Below, in pieces: positions 10,570 through 22,438 of a stretch of 64,000 nt of DNA. The DNA is from Lytechinus variegatus. Lineage: Eukaryota > Echinodermata > Echinoidea > Temnopleuroida > Toxopneustidae. The stretch spans positions 42,116,922-42,180,921 of the forward strand of contig NC_054743.1 in assembly GCF_018143015.1 (NCBI RefSeq), in the 5' to 3' direction. How positions within the stretch are numbered: the first letter of the stretch is position 1; the number at the start of each line of letters is the position of its first letter. The position numbers and the translations under genes were made by a program. The notes under the pieces are model-generated. The model had not been told where the DNA came from, did no database searches, and saw only the letters and a program-made list of their open reading frames with translations.

Positions 10570-13500
10570 ATGGGGGATGCCCCATACTTCAAAGGTCAGC
10601 ATGAATATAAAGGAATCGTGTACCCTAATGTCGTCTTGGATTCCAGTATCGAACGACTTAAGTCTTTTCAAGTGCGAGACAGTGACATCTGGATTTTGAC
10701 TTTCCCCAGAGCCGGTAAGTAGGGAATTCCCCATTTTCGATAGTTGCTTTGACAATCTGAAATCTAGAAAGCTCTGTAAAAGTTTCATGGTTGTTGGGCA
10801 AGGTAATAAAAAGGGGGAAAAATCTGATGTGTCTCATGCCTCAATTTGTTTATTGATATTGTTTAAAGAAAACTGAATAATGCTTTATTTTTAATGTTTT
10901 GTTCATTCGGTCGATTTTCTTGAAATCGCAAGCCGTCATTAAAATTGCATGTGTGGGACTGGAGAACGATTAAAACAACAATGCAAATGCACAGGGGTTA
11001 CGGATTTTTCACAGTTTCATTGAGGGGAAAATATTACTGGTATTACAAAAAAGCGCTATGTGTTATCATGTCTGCTACAGCCTACGGGCTTAAATTGGCA
11101 CTTGCGTTATACAGCTAATTTACTACCAAAAAGTCTTCAAAACACAATCTAAAAAAATAATTTATAATCTGGAATCTTTCATCGGTTGGGGATGGTCAAA
11201 TACAGCAGACCGGACCTACAGAATTTTTTCTACGATTGATTCCATTGACTACACTGTACAATCAATCGCAAAAATCAAGCATACGATCAATCGCTTACGT
11301 TTGTGTAATGGAACCCAGGATACACTGGGGGATATATTCAGTCGCTGATTGCGTGATCACCGTGAAAATTTGCACACTCGTACAGCCGGATATAAAGATT
11401 GTGTAGTAAGATAAGAAAAAGTTTTTGTTTATATTTTCTACGTACTTGATTAAGCAAATAATCGTATGAATTTTGCGTCAAATATGTATTTGCCTTTAAC
11501 TTAATTTATATAGCTACATGTAGTATAATGCTAATGATATTACATTTCTAACAAACATCTAAAAAAAATGTCAAAACATGATTAATTTCCTTTGTATTTT
11601 ATTGTTTTATTCTGTGGTATTTCTTATCAAACTTTTTTTTTTTCGATGAAATTTGTCGGGAACCCTTTTGCGTTTATAAATATCGTTGAAAAAAATGTAT
11701 TTGTACCAATAAGGTAAAAATAATCATACATTTGTGTTTTGTTTTATTTTTGGTTGAAAGCACAATTTGCTTTGAATGACGTCTGTTGGGTCGGACATGC
11801 ACTCACAAAATGTTGCGTAATTTCGGAACCGCGTCGCCGGGCGCGAATTTTTTTTCCGTACTTTAATGCGCAATAAACCCATGTGCGCATGCGTTTGGAC
11901 TTTGTGCCAAATTTGTACTTCGCCTCGTTCTCAAATTCAGCGCACACGGCGTAGTCTTTGAACACAGACTCTATTTTCTAGTATGACGATCCCACGTGGA
12001 ATTATATGGTACTATACGAGTCTGCATAGTTGTATGATTCAGACCCTAATGTATACAGGCAGACTTTATTATTCAGACCCTGCAAGCTCCGTGTATTGGA
12101 AATGTATTTCAAACCATAAAATTTCATCAAAATCAGGCAAGGAAGAAGAAAGTTATGATCTATTTTAAAGTTTTTATCATTTCGGTGAAACAGTTCTTTG
12201 CATTTCTTCATGAATATGCAATAAGCAAGCTAATGACGTCATATCCTCACATATTATTTTGTATTTTATGATATGAAAGTATATTCATTCAAATTTTGTT
12301 CACCAAGAATAGAAAAGATTTGATTGACATCTGATTTAATGTGTTGAGTAATCATTGCTGCAAATTATTCTGTTAAAAGAGAGACATATCATACACACAT
12401 GTATGAAAAAAAGAAAGAAAGTAATCTAAGAAAAGGGAAAATGGGTACATGATGCCATTAGCTTATACCTCATGAATAATCATGATGGCGCGCATATATA
12501 CAGGGTATCCAGTCCATCAGGGAAATCAGGGAATTTTGATTGGCCAAAATATCGAACGAGTCAGACTAGTATTTTATACTACAAAAATTTCTTGGCGAAA
12601 ACAGAAAAAATCAGGGAATTTCGTTTTCTTGAAACGAATCCTGATATAACTGTTTTCACAAAATAATTTGCTAAACTTTGAAATTTGATAACTTAATTAT
12701 TTGTTATCCGATTTTGATGAAAATGTCATGATTTTGCTCTCTGAATTTTCTCTTTTACGGAGTACCCAAGTACCTACGATGTAATGTAGACATTAGGGTC
12801 TGAATCATACAACTATGCAGACTCTTATAGCACCATATAAGTCCACGTGGGCTCGTCATACTAGCCAATAGAGTCTGTGTGCAAAGACTACGCCGTGTGC
12901 GCTGAATTTGAGAACGAAGCGAAGTACAAATTTGGCACGAAGTCCAAACGCATGCGCACATGGGTTTATTGCGCATTAAAGTCCGGAAAAAAAATTTGCT
13001 ACCCGGGGCTGCAAACTTGGTATCAAACGATTTGCAAGACATGAAAGTAAAGTCATTGAGCGGCGTGGTCTAAGAATTTCGCGTGGCGGCGAAGTGACGA
13101 AATTCTTCGTTCGGAGTTATGTTGACCCTCACCCCCCCCCAAAAAAAAAATATGTAAGGGTTAATCACTCTTGTACAATAATATTAAAGCTAGTAGAACG
13201 ATTTTTAAAACTTTGAACTTTTGTGGAAAACTTTGGAAACTTTGTGAAACAGCACTTAAACCATACAAACTTGAAACTTTGACCAATAGGTACACATTGG
13301 ATGATGGAGATTATTGGCCTTATTCTCAGCGGTGGTGACCCAGACAAAACAGACCGATCTTTATACTGCAGTACTGTAGAGATGATCAACTTAGATCAAC
13401 ATTTCCCTCAAACCAAAGAAGAAGAGAAGCTTCACCCTCTCGACATGTCCCCGTTCTTGGACGTTATCGAGAGGGCGCCCTCCCCAAGAGTCATGCTTAC

Positions 13501-16500
13501 GCATCTGCAGTTTAATCTTCTACCACGTGACATACTCAAATCCAAGGTTTGTGTCAAAAGATTTCATTTTTTGTTCTCTTATTTAACCACCATAAAATAG
13601 TGTACATCTTGATAATTTATCGACTAATCTTACTATGAGCTGAAACGATAAACTATGTTTATATTTATGAAGAACTTATTCTTAACCAGTTTATCCATCC
13701 TCGGTCGACTTTTCATCTTGAATTCGACTCTCATTTTGTCACAGCAATGATAAGTCATTTGGTCAATTTAAATCGAACCATGGACAAACCATAATCACAA
13801 AATTAGCTTTTCTAAATATTTGTTCGTTTTAGGGTTAAAAAATGGCTTATGTACCCAGTTTCCTTCCCATTTTTAAAAACGTAGGTGGCGCATATGTGCA
13901 CGAATTGAAAGGAATTGACAAGTTATTACTTCTCATTTCTTGTGAATGTTACAGATCGTCTATCTGGCCCGTAATCCGAAGGATATGATAGTTTCGTGGT
14001 TCCAATTCGCTGGGAAGAACCCGGCCATTCCATTGACCATGGATAGTGCGATTGAACAGTTCGTCACTGACAGTAAATACTCCAATCTTCATCAATATAT
14101 ATTTTTAATGGAAGCTTAAAAATGCCACTCAGATGTTCAGACAATCATCTTGTATGTCTACAATCCTTGAAAAGTTGATGAGATGATGATATCTTGGAGC
14201 CCGTCATGTCTACATCGCGTGGGAGAGATAATCAGGTGTCATGATCTCGTAACTCGTCATGCCTACATCTTTTAGAAGAGATGATCAGATGACAAGTCAT
14301 GATCATGGATCCAAGATCTTGTCATCTGATCATCTCCACAGGACGTTGACATGACGAGATCCAAGATCTTGTCATCTGATCATCTGTCCCACAGGATATA
14401 GATATGATGAGATCCAAGGTATTGTCTATGATCACCTTTCCCACAGGATGTAGACATGACGAAATCCGAGATCTCTTCATCAGGGGCCCGTTGCAGAGAG
14501 AGTTGCGTTCAAACGCAAGCCCCCCCCCCCAAAAAAAAAAATCGCAAGTCCCAAATGAGCGCTTTTGATTTGTTGAAAATCAAATTGCGCATGATTTTTA
14601 GAGTTGCGATTGATTGCAACTCTTTCTGCAATGGGACCCTGATGGGTTTTTTTTCTCAGGGACGTGTACATAACAAGTTTATTCTCTGAACATCTGGGTG
14701 GAACTTTTAACCTTCATGATTATCATTGTTATCATATTATCTATGTAATTTCTCTGTAAGATTGGTTGCTGGCTCTATCCGTATTTGTTTGAAGTGAGCA
14801 TTGCAACCCCCAAAATTCTATGTTGCAAAATCTATTGGGGAATGGCGTCTGTGGTGATTGCCTTTAATCTTTTTGTTATTAAAATTTTTAGTTGGTTGCT
14901 TGGCATAACTTGTTGTCTATACCACTGCCTCATTATACCAGACTGGTCAGTATTACTGATGTAGTTTTTTACGAGCTATTTGGATATGTTTCTGCCTCCG
15001 TTGTTGATAAAGACAAAACAATGCTGAAATGGTTAAGATCTACCCCCAAAAATTGGAATTTTGAAAAATATGGTTTGAATTGGACGAAAGGTTGTTTAAG
15101 TATATAGGAGTACCATGACTTGGATAAAGTTGTGAAATTTTACTTTGAAACAAATTTAAAAAAGAAACGGAGGATAGTAAACAATTAGAGGAAAAGAAAC
15201 CAAAAATTATGGGAAGAGTACTCATTATCAAGATGCTATTTTTTAGTCAAATAATTAATGATGTTTTGCTCCATTACCTCGTCAGATTGTGAAGAAACTT
15301 GAGAAAATAATTTACCACTTTTTGTGGACCTCAAAAGTTGACAAAGCTAACTGCCTTTCGACGATAGTGGAATTAAAATGTTTGACATTCAGAAAATGAC
15401 AAACAGTTTAGGATTGAAATGGGTTGGCAATAATTGTTGATGCTACTAGTTGTTTTTTAAAGGATTTTGCCTTATTGAATTTTGAATCAATTGGAGGTGT
15501 CAGATTCGTCCTTAACTGTAGTATGGATAATTATCAAACAGAAAAATGGTTTTGGGATGATTGCTAAAGTTTTATATTGAAATTATTGAACGGTGGTAGC
15601 ACCTGAAAGAACCGGTAAAAAATTTGTTCTCAAATAAACAGATTCTGTGATAAAATGAATTTATTGTCTATGATAATCAACCACTTTTTATCTATTTATT
15701 TAGAATTAAACTATGAAACGAATGTACTTTTCATATCACAAATCTTTTAATCTAAGTTGTTTTCAGAGCCAACACTGCTGCATTATTGAAGCCAATTTAT
15801 TTATTTCATTGTTTAATCAGAAATGCAATGGGGTCCATGGCCAGTACATGTTCGTACGTTCTGGGAGCTAAAAGATCACGAGAATGTCACTTTTCTTTTC
15901 TATGAGGATTTGAAGAAGGTAAGTCGTGAAATTTGTGACTCCCAAGCGTGATGATATAAACTGTGTTGATCTCCCCATCACCATGGTGGTAGAATCCAAT
16001 ACAGATCCATGTAGGTATATAGGCATTATGGGGTGAACTGATTGGCTATGTGTCCCGGGGGGCCACTTACATTGTCGAGTGGATACCATGCGCGACCAAA
16101 AAAACACGTAAAAAGGATGTCTTTTTCACGATAGGGCACGTTACGTACGTAACGTGATAAGGGTGTCAAAAACACAAAAATAATGAAAAAAGGGTATCTA
16201 TTTCGCTAGGAAAATTACGTGTTTAAGGACGAATTTGCGGGGATGATAAAACAAAATTAAAATGTTTTATAAAGGATGTCCTTTTTGCCCCAAAACTTCG
16301 TGTTTAGAGTCCGATTTGCGCGAGGTGTAGAAGGTGGGGTCGTACTAAACCAAATAAGGTAAAGCCGACGACCAAAGGACCCGTAACAATAAAACATTCC
16401 TGTACTTGTTAAGGGGTTCATTTCAGGGAATATTTGCCAAGAGTATCATTTTGTTTCCAATACTTGTTAAGGATAGGGTTTCACACGCATTTTCAGAATA

Positions 16501-18374
16501 TGGAAATTACGTGTTTAGGGTGCTTTTCGAGACCCCATGGTCGCGCATGGTATCCACTCGTGAATGGAAGTGGCCCCCCGGGCTATGTGTGTTTCTGCGA
16601 GTGTGGGTGTGTGTGTGTGCGTAAGGGTGTGTGTGTGTGTGTGTGCGAGGGTGGGTGTGTGTTGGGGTGCGTGTGTGTGTGTCTGCCCTCGTTCGCGTGC
16701 GGCTAGTGGACGTGTGAGAATCACTGACCTCTACTCGTGGTTTGGGTCACCGATCTGCGTATATACAGATATGTGTATACTGATCAGCATGATCAGTGGG
16801 TCAGTGGTGTGTGAGGCGTGGTTTCGTGTATGTTTTGGGGCAGACAATTGACTTGGATAATACTTGTTGAGCTTTAGGTTGTATATGAAAACTATGGTTT
16901 GTTCTTTACTTTGTTGTAAATGCCACAATTCTGATTACCATTGCCGGAGTAGTTGTTGGTGTTTTTATCGTCTTATTTATTCATAGGAGCCAGCAAAATA
17001 CATTGAGAAAATCGCCAATGGTATTGGTCACCCTCTGTCGGTAGAGGTTCTACAAAAAGTGGTAAACTTTAGCCACATTGACTCACAGAAAGCTACTTTC
17101 AAGAAATTGGAGGACACTGGAAAAGTAAACTATGTAAAATCATCCGGCGCGTATGCTTTCCTTAATAAAGGTAACACTTTTGTATTTCACAGTTATAGGT
17201 CAAGTCCACCTCAGAAAAGTGTTGATTTGAATCAATAGAGAAAAATCAGACAAGTACAATGCTGAAAATTTCATCAAAATCGGATGTAAAATTAAAGTTA
17301 TGACATTTCAAAGTTTCGCTTATTTTTAACAAAAAGAACGAGCCAGTTACATTCAAATGAGAGAGTTGACATCACTCACTTTTTCTTTTTTTTGTTTGAA
17401 TTGTACAATATTTCAATTTGTACGAATTTGACGATCAGGACCTCCTTGCCTGAAGCAAAAAAGTTAAATAATGGACTTCCACGTGTTCAGGGAGGAATGA
17501 AACTTAATTTCACATGACAATGACGAGAAAACAAAAATATTTCATATTTCATATAATAAAATACAAAAGAAATAGTGAGTGAGTGATGTAATCAGTTCCT
17601 CATTTGCATACCGACTGGGATGTGCATATAACTGTTTTGTGCAACGAAGCGAAACTTTAAAATGCCATAACTTTCTTATTTTACATCCGATTTTTATGAA
17701 ATTTTTCTCTATTTATTCATATCAAGATTTTGTTGGGGTAGAATTGTCCTTTAAGGACGTTCCACTTTTATGTTTGTGTGCATCATGATCTGCGCATATT
17801 TCATACTCTGAGCGCTGATATCACAATGGATGAAGTGGTGCTAATCAGCTGTAGGGATGTGTCATGAATTCACCTGGGGAGCGTTTCATCAATATTTTCA
17901 TCCGACAAGTTGTCAGATCTGACATCTTTCCAGGATTTTGATTGGCAGAGAGGCACTGTTCCTATGGTAACTGTTGGATAAAATTGGACTTGTCGGATAA
18001 AACATCCGACAAGTCCTTTCATGAAACGCCCCCAGAAGACATGATTTGTTGACAATAAGCCTATTCTTACAATACCATTTTCAAATATAAATATATATAC
18101 AATATATATAATGTATACATTGAATATTAAGTTTTTCTGTTCATAATGGCCAACCATATAATGTAAAATTTGTATTATCGTTAGTAAACGTGCACGTCGG
18201 AATAAATATGATACCATCCTACTATGCTTGTGAATAATCTTGTCGTTTTTTCCATTCCATCTAGGAGTAAGTTTTCGTTGGAAAGAATTCTTCACTGTGG
18301 CGCAGAACGAGGCCTTCGATGAATGGTATCAAAATAGGATGGTTGACACCGATCTCAAGTTTACATTTGAATGA
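10570..18374 (+). CDS. Cytosolic sulfotransferase (SULT-like), six exons
   Basis: This enzyme would transfer sulfonate from PAPS to small hydroxyl- or amine-bearing substrates in the cytosol. Exons: 10570-10714, 13290-13546, 13955-14072, 15821-15918, 16987-17170, 18265-18374. Every junction has GT/AG and the phases agree, giving 303 codons and TGA, close to the usual ~295 of SULT1-type enzymes. The PAPS 5'-phosphosulfate loop spans exons 1-2 as TFPRAGTHWMMEI (family PKSGTTW). The 3'-phosphate motif is in exon 3, IVYLARNPKDMIVSWFQF. Exon 4 has FLFYEDLKK. The C-terminal block in exon 6 has WKEFFTVAQNEAFDEWY. The start is the first ATG in frame (MGDAPYFKGQ). Lys of the PKSG loop is Arg here, a conservative change. 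The GVSFRWK region lacks the usual RKGxxG spacing. No signal or membrane segment is seen. Introns 3-5 carry several inverted-repeat elements. The substrate cannot be predicted. Confidence 0.9.
11836..13007. mobile_element. Foldback element with ~220-bp inverted arms, in sulfotransferase intron 1
   Basis: 11836-12052 and 12783-13007 are inverted copies, sharing for example AATGCGCAATAAACCCATGT and GACTACGCCGTGTGCGCTGA in opposite orientations. The inner 730 bases contain a second, looser inverted pair with the TTTCATCAAAATC motif (about 12120) and its inverse (about 12700). No protein is encoded. Confidence 0.75.
14150..14482. repeat. Degenerate ~60-bp minisatellite in sulfotransferase intron 3
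   Basis: A unit built of GAGATCCAAGATCTTGTCAT, CTGATCATCT, CCCACAGGA and TAGACATGACGAG is repeated about four to five times with drift, and is partly self-complementary. An inverted-repeat element is inserted directly at its right end. Confidence 0.65.
14483..14640. mobile_element. Small inverted-repeat element, GGGGCCCGTTGCAGA family, copy 1
   Basis: The ends GGGGCCCGTTGCAGAGAGAG and the inverse of GGGTCCCATTGCAGAAAGAG enclose paired ATTGATTGCAACTC words. The same element is at 20715-20860, with a decayed piece at 31740-31828. It is non-coding. Confidence 0.75.
14960..15620 (+). mobile_element. Decayed L1/Tx1-like LINE reverse transcriptase fragment
   Basis: Translated pieces in several plus-strand frames match the C-terminal part of L1-type reverse transcriptases in order. 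These are a KYGLNWTKG-like segment, an R-x-L-containing segment with a LILKMLFFSQIIND-like piece, an FCGPQK-like piece in place of the usual FxW, then GIKMFDIQKMTNSLGLKWV near 15370-15425 (family GGLxxxDxxxxNxALKxxW). There are many stops and frameshifts, so it is an old relic within sulfotransferase intron 3. Confidence 0.55.
16046..16590. mobile_element. CCCGGGGGGCC inverted-repeat element with 8-bp target duplication
   Basis: The ends CCCGGGGGGCCACTTACATT and its inverse (AAGTGGCCCCCCGGG) are continued inward by CGAGTGGATACCATGCGCG on both sides. The body (16054-16582) is flanked by CTATGTGT at 16046-16053 and 16583-16590, an exact 8-bp duplication. This size is typical of hAT or P-type transposition. 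It sits in sulfotransferase intron 4. Related copies are at 23399-23692 and 41722-42085. No protein is encoded. Confidence 0.8.
16588..16690. repeat. (GT)n-rich low-complexity stretch
   Basis: Interrupted GT repeats with GGGTGTGT blocks, abutting the 8-bp duplication of the preceding element. Confidence 0.8.
17197..17754. mobile_element. TTAA-type palindromic element, AAGTCCACCTCAG family, copy 1
   Basis: The ends (AGGTCAAGTCCACCTCAG and the inverse GGGTAGAATTGTCCT) match those of the copies at 20982-21593 and 61663-62256. TTAA is kept on the right side only. Both arms carry the TTTCATCAAAATCGGATGTA motif, at about 17270 and inverted at about 17670-17700. The centre includes the ATTTGCATACCGACTGGGAT type words. 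It begins 26 bases after sulfotransferase exon 5. Confidence 0.75.
17877..18033. mobile_element. GGGGAGCGTTTCATCAA inverted-repeat element, copy 1
   Basis: The left end GGGGAGCGTTTCATCAA and right end TTTCATGAAACGCCCCC are inverted. The interior has paired GACAAGTTGTCAGATCTGAC and TTGTCGGATAAAACATCCGA words. It is the best kept of at least four copies in the window (also 4785-6373 split, 19149-19282 and 25893-25999). Confidence 0.75.
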
Positions 18375-18469
18375 TTAAGAACGGACTCTAATTCATTATT
18401 ATTATTATTATGGAATCTGAATGCAAATCTGGAAGCTAATTTTGGAATGAATTTCGATGACATACTTTC

Positions 18470-18475
18470 ATTAAA
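18470..18475 (+). terminator. Possible polyadenylation signal of the sulfotransferase gene
   Basis: ATTAAA lies about 95 bases after the TGA stop. A canonical AATAAA lies further on, near 18970. Which one is used cannot be seen from sequence. Confidence 0.35.
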
Positions 18476-18984
18476 GCCGTTTTCGGTTACAAATATTTCG
18501 AGAACTTAAACAGAACATTATCGGTCAGCCGACCTGAAACCATTGTTACAATGGTGACTCGTCATTTTTTTCAAAACAAGATGCAGGAATGAAGGAAAGA
18601 CAGTCCCATTCATTAGTATGGTCCGCCAAAAGTTTCAAATGGAAAAACAGTAAAGGAAATATATTAGTAATGGTCATCATTGACTATCATCGAGATCATA
18701 AAATGGGTCGGACATACGCCAATCAAGCTGAATGAATGGGGATCGATCGCAATGATTGACATCACTTAACAATTAAAGATACATATCCAACATAACCATA
18801 CAGTTGTAATCATCGTTTTTTAGTCAGCAAGTAGTGCTTGATTTCATTTTTAAAGAAAATCCGTACGTAATCGATTACAAACTATTACTGAATATCCCTA
18901 TTATACATGGATTAAAAATTATTCAATTAACGTTATTTGCCGTTTCAAAACCATGCGGAAGATATTTGAATAAACCTTCTATTT

Positions 18985-20093
18985 TGTTACAGTATAAATA
19001 TTCCTACTAAAGAATGCCTTGAAGGCATACACAGAGAAGAAATCGACTGGATCCTGTTCGAGGTTATTCCACTCCTAAATGTTCTTAGGAAGAAGGAAGA
19101 GGCATAGGTCTGATGGCTGCTGCAATGTTGTGTCCTTGATCGAGATCCGGGGACCGTTTCATCAACATGTTTGCCCGACAGGTTGTCAGATCTGAAAACT
19201 TTCCTTGAACCTGATTGGCTAGAAGGTACTGTTATCATGGGAAGTGTCGGATAAAACGTCCGACAAATCCTTCATGAAACGCTGTTGTTGTTGACAGCTC
19301 ACTGAAGGACTACAAGGTGATATCAACTATAGGTTGAAGCAGATACGATACACTGTACGGCATATCAATTAAAGGCGGCTGTGAAGGCGTCTGGTGTGCA
19401 ATAATGGCCACTTCAGGTTTTCAAGCATGGCTGTTACGCTGGATGTTCGGTTGAAGTCACAGTTTACGTAGCGTGCACACCTTCGTTGTACCATTTGGTT
19501 GCACCATTTCAATCTTGTTGACGTTCCTCTGTGTGTGTGTGTGTGTGTGCGTCCCATGCTGTTCCAGCATATTCCACCACTTGGTGTATAGTGGTGTGAC
19601 CATATTTCGCGCGTTACCTTATTTTGCGCACTTTCGCACATCCAAAAAGTAATGAAAATCTGATGACGACCAACAGAAAAGCGACCTTGAATTAGGTGAG
19701 GCCCATGGAAATCCAGCTTCCACTTTCTTTCTCATTCCTGCAAGCTATCAAGGTCTCCATGTACAGTCTCGTAACGGTGACCGTCCTGATGCGTCTTTAC
19801 AGCATGTAGTCATCAGCAAAGAGGCGTAATTTTAAGTGCATGACACAATCTGGCAGGTCATTGGTGTAACTGAGGAAAAGCAGCGGGCCGACAGTACTAC
19901 CTTAAGGCACTCTTGATGTAATCATCGTCTCCTGACTACCCTGACCCTCGAGTAAAACCTGCCGAGTACGACAACTGAAAGCTTTTGACCCACTGCAGAG
20001 TAGAGCCACGTATATTAAGTGGCCAACCTTGTGAAGGTTGAGAAACTTTGTCAAAGTCTAGTAAGATGCAGTTTATTTGCTCAATTTTCATAA
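18985..20093 (-). mobile_element. LINE fragment (CR1/Jockey-like), interrupted by a short element
   Basis: Minus-strand pieces match a non-LTR reverse transcriptase in order: LLDFDKV near 20070, a GTVLGPLLFL-like piece, LRLFADDYML (FADD catalytic box), QRRCARYVNCDFNRTSSVTA, and MLENLKWPLLHTRRLHSRL near 19370-19440. After the short element at 19149-19282 comes the C-terminus, SSFFLRTF then EWNNLEQDPVDFFSVYAFKA in a shifted frame, ending in a stop near 18985. Several frameshifts make it a dead copy. The element at 19149 was inserted after the LINE arrived. Confidence 0.75.
19149..19282. mobile_element. GGGGAGCGTTTCATCAA inverted-repeat element, copy 2
   Basis: It matches 17877-18033 along its length (GTTTCATCAACATGTTTGCC, GGTTGTCAGATCTGA, GTCGGATAAAACGTCCGACA, TTCATGAAACGC). 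It lies inside the LINE at 18985-20093. Confidence 0.7.
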
Positions 20094-20339
20094 ATCCTTT
20101 GATATCTACGATATATTAAATCAACAATCAAACCTAAATAAACTTTGTGATGTTTTCTGTTGGGTACGGATGTAAGATGGTGACTGCTTAAGTATGAGGA
20201 AATGAAAAGCCATTAGAAGAGAGGGATTATAAAAGGGTACATTTTGAGAAGGACAATGGGCCTACAGGTAGGTTAACATGAGCAATGACCAGGTGATGGC
20301 ACTCGCACATTCTTATTTTGTGACAAAGTTTATAAGTGG

Positions 20340-20690
20340 ATAAGCCTCCAGACTCTCAATCACAGGGTCCCAGACTCAAATCCAATATTGACACTCTCGT
20401 CCTTTGACAAGGCATCATCTACAATGGACACTCTCCATCCAGGAGTAGTAAATGGGTAGGGTTGAGCTAAAGGGTAAGTTCAGCCACCACACCAGGCCAA
20501 TTACAATTGACTCAGACATTGCAGTGGTGCAATATATTGATTATCTCTAACGCCAACACATTGTTTGAACAATAAAATAGAGTATAGTGTTTGAGAGAGG
20601 GAAAAAATTTCAGCCCCCAAAAGTGATAAGTGTGAAATAGATAGCGCATTATATATACCCACATCTATTTTTTTAAATACAGTAAGGACA
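20340..20690 (+). repeat. Decayed tRNA-SINE
   Basis: Diagnostic SINE words remain in order: TCCTTTGACAAGGCA, GGAGTAGTAAATGGGTA, then a tail reading TAAGTGTGAAATAGATAGCG and CATTATATATACCCA. The tRNA head is hardly recognisable. Confidence 0.5.
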
Positions 20691-20714
20691 CAAGATGACA
20701 ATATAGTTAGTCTA

Positions 20715-20860
20715 GGGGTCCGTTGTAGAAAGAGTTGCGTTTAAACGCAAGTCAAAAAATCAATCGAAAGTCCCAAATGCGCGCTGTTGATTGATTGAAA
20801 ATCAAGTTGCGCATGATTTTTGAGTTGCAATTGATTGCAACTCTTTCTGCAACGGGCCCC
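20715..20860. mobile_element. Small inverted-repeat element, GGGGCCCGTTGCAGA family, copy 2
   Basis: The ends GGGGTCCGTTGTAGAAAGAG and the inverse of GGGGCCCGTTGCAGAAAGAG enclose ATTGATTGCAACTC words. It is the same element as 14483-14640. Confidence 0.75.
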
Positions 20861-20981
20861 AGGTATGGATCCTCATTCTTGTCAGAGTCTTTTACATGAT
20901 AGGTGCACGGGAAATGTGTGGATGTGGAAGTACATGTATGGCATGAAGCCAATGATGTGCAGGCAGAAAGGACCAAATTAG

Positions 20982-21593
20982 AGGTCAATTCAACCCCAGC
21001 AAAATATTGACTTGAATGAGTACAGGAAATCAAACTAGCTTAACACTGAAAATTTCACCAAATTCGGATGTAAAATAAGAAAGTTATGGCATTCTAAAGT
21101 TTCGCTTATTTTTTTCACAAAACAGTGATATGCATAACTCAGTAACATGCAAATGAGCCAGTCGATTATGTCCATCACTCACTATTTAGTTTTTTTATTG
21201 TTTGAATTACACAATATTTCATTTTTTAAAAGATTTATTCACAGGGACCGACTTGACTGAACCATATAGTATTAAACAATGCTAATTCCACATGTTTAGG
21301 GAGGAATTAATCAATGTTTCACCTGAAAATTATGAGAAAATTATAATATTTCATATCTCATATGATAAAAACAAAGGAAATAGTGAGTTGATGATTTCAT
21401 CAGTCTCCCCAACTGCATACCGACCAGGATGTGCATATAACTGTTTTGTGAAACTAAGGAAAACCTTGGAATATCATAACTTTCTTATTTTATATCCGAT
21501 TTTGATGAAATTTTCAGTGTTATGCTTCTTACATTTTTCTATTTTTATTCAAATCCATTTTTTTGTCGGGGTGAACTTGTCCTTTCACAAAAC
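20982..21593. mobile_element. TTAA-type palindromic element, AAGTCCACCTCAG family, copy 2
   Basis: Both ends are weathered (GAGGTCAATTCAACCCCAGC and the inverse of GGACAAGTTCACCCCGACA). Both arms carry the shared motif (about 21047, and inverted near 21480-21515). Confidence 0.65.
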
Positions 21594-21599
21594 AATTAT

Positions 21600-22300
21600 T
21601 CTACTTTTACATGTTTCAGGGGATGTTAGTATTTATTGATAATTAGCAAGTGAAAATACTTTTTAAATCCAAAATTGTAATGCTGGTTCTTGCCCTATAG
21701 CCTTTTTTACGTAGTTTTTGTGCCAGCTAAACTTACCCACAATGTGGTTCGACTTACCCCACGGGTCGGACAAGATGAGCCATTTGCATTTGAAAAAAAA
21801 ATGTTTTCCAAGAATTAGATTCTAAGCAAAGATACATATTTTAGCAATATTATTAGTCATATCAGTCCTAACAGAGCACCTAATCAGATAAGCCGTGCTT
21901 AACCCGGAGTAACAGTATGCAGCTGCTAGAATTTTTTTTTTAAATTGATATTGGTATTATCATCATTTTCAGCATATGAAATAGATCAGTGCGTCTTGCT
22001 CGAGTGGAAAATGAAGGCGAATGATATAGGAAATTAGGAGCCTTCAAATTTTTATCCGATTAACAACTAGATAAGCCACAGGTGGTAGAACTTGAAATTG
22101 GTGCAATTCTAGTGCTCTCCCAGCCAAAACAATGTCTACATGATTTTGACTTTTCTTTTTAATATCTGCCTCATATTTTTCATGAAGACGATGCACCTGA
22201 TATAATCCTATGAAATCATCATTCTCATGAACTATGCTTGCAAGCGTAAAAAATGTTTTTAATGCATCTACGGATAGGATAATTGGATTGATATAGTATA
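21600..22300. other. Unannotated stretch
   Basis: Short words such as AAACTTACCCACAATGTGG resemble a stretch at 6760-7030 (antisense GGTGAGTCA-type text), so a decayed repeat may lie here. I see no gene. Confidence 0.35.
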
Positions 22301-22308
22301 TTTATACA

Positions 22309-22438
22309 ATATTGACTGGCCTTGAGGGGAACATCAAATATATTGCCTGATATTGGCCCGAGTCTTTAGACGAGGGCAATATGGGTCTTTTAAGGGCAAT
22401 ATATTTGATGTTCCCCGAAAGAAGAGCCAGTCAATATT
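22309..22438. mobile_element. 130-bp palindromic element
   Basis: AATATTGACTGGC plus GGGGAACATCAAATATATTG on the left are mirrored by CAATATATTTGATGTTCCCC plus GCCAGTCAATATT on the right. It is non-coding. Confidence 0.7.
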
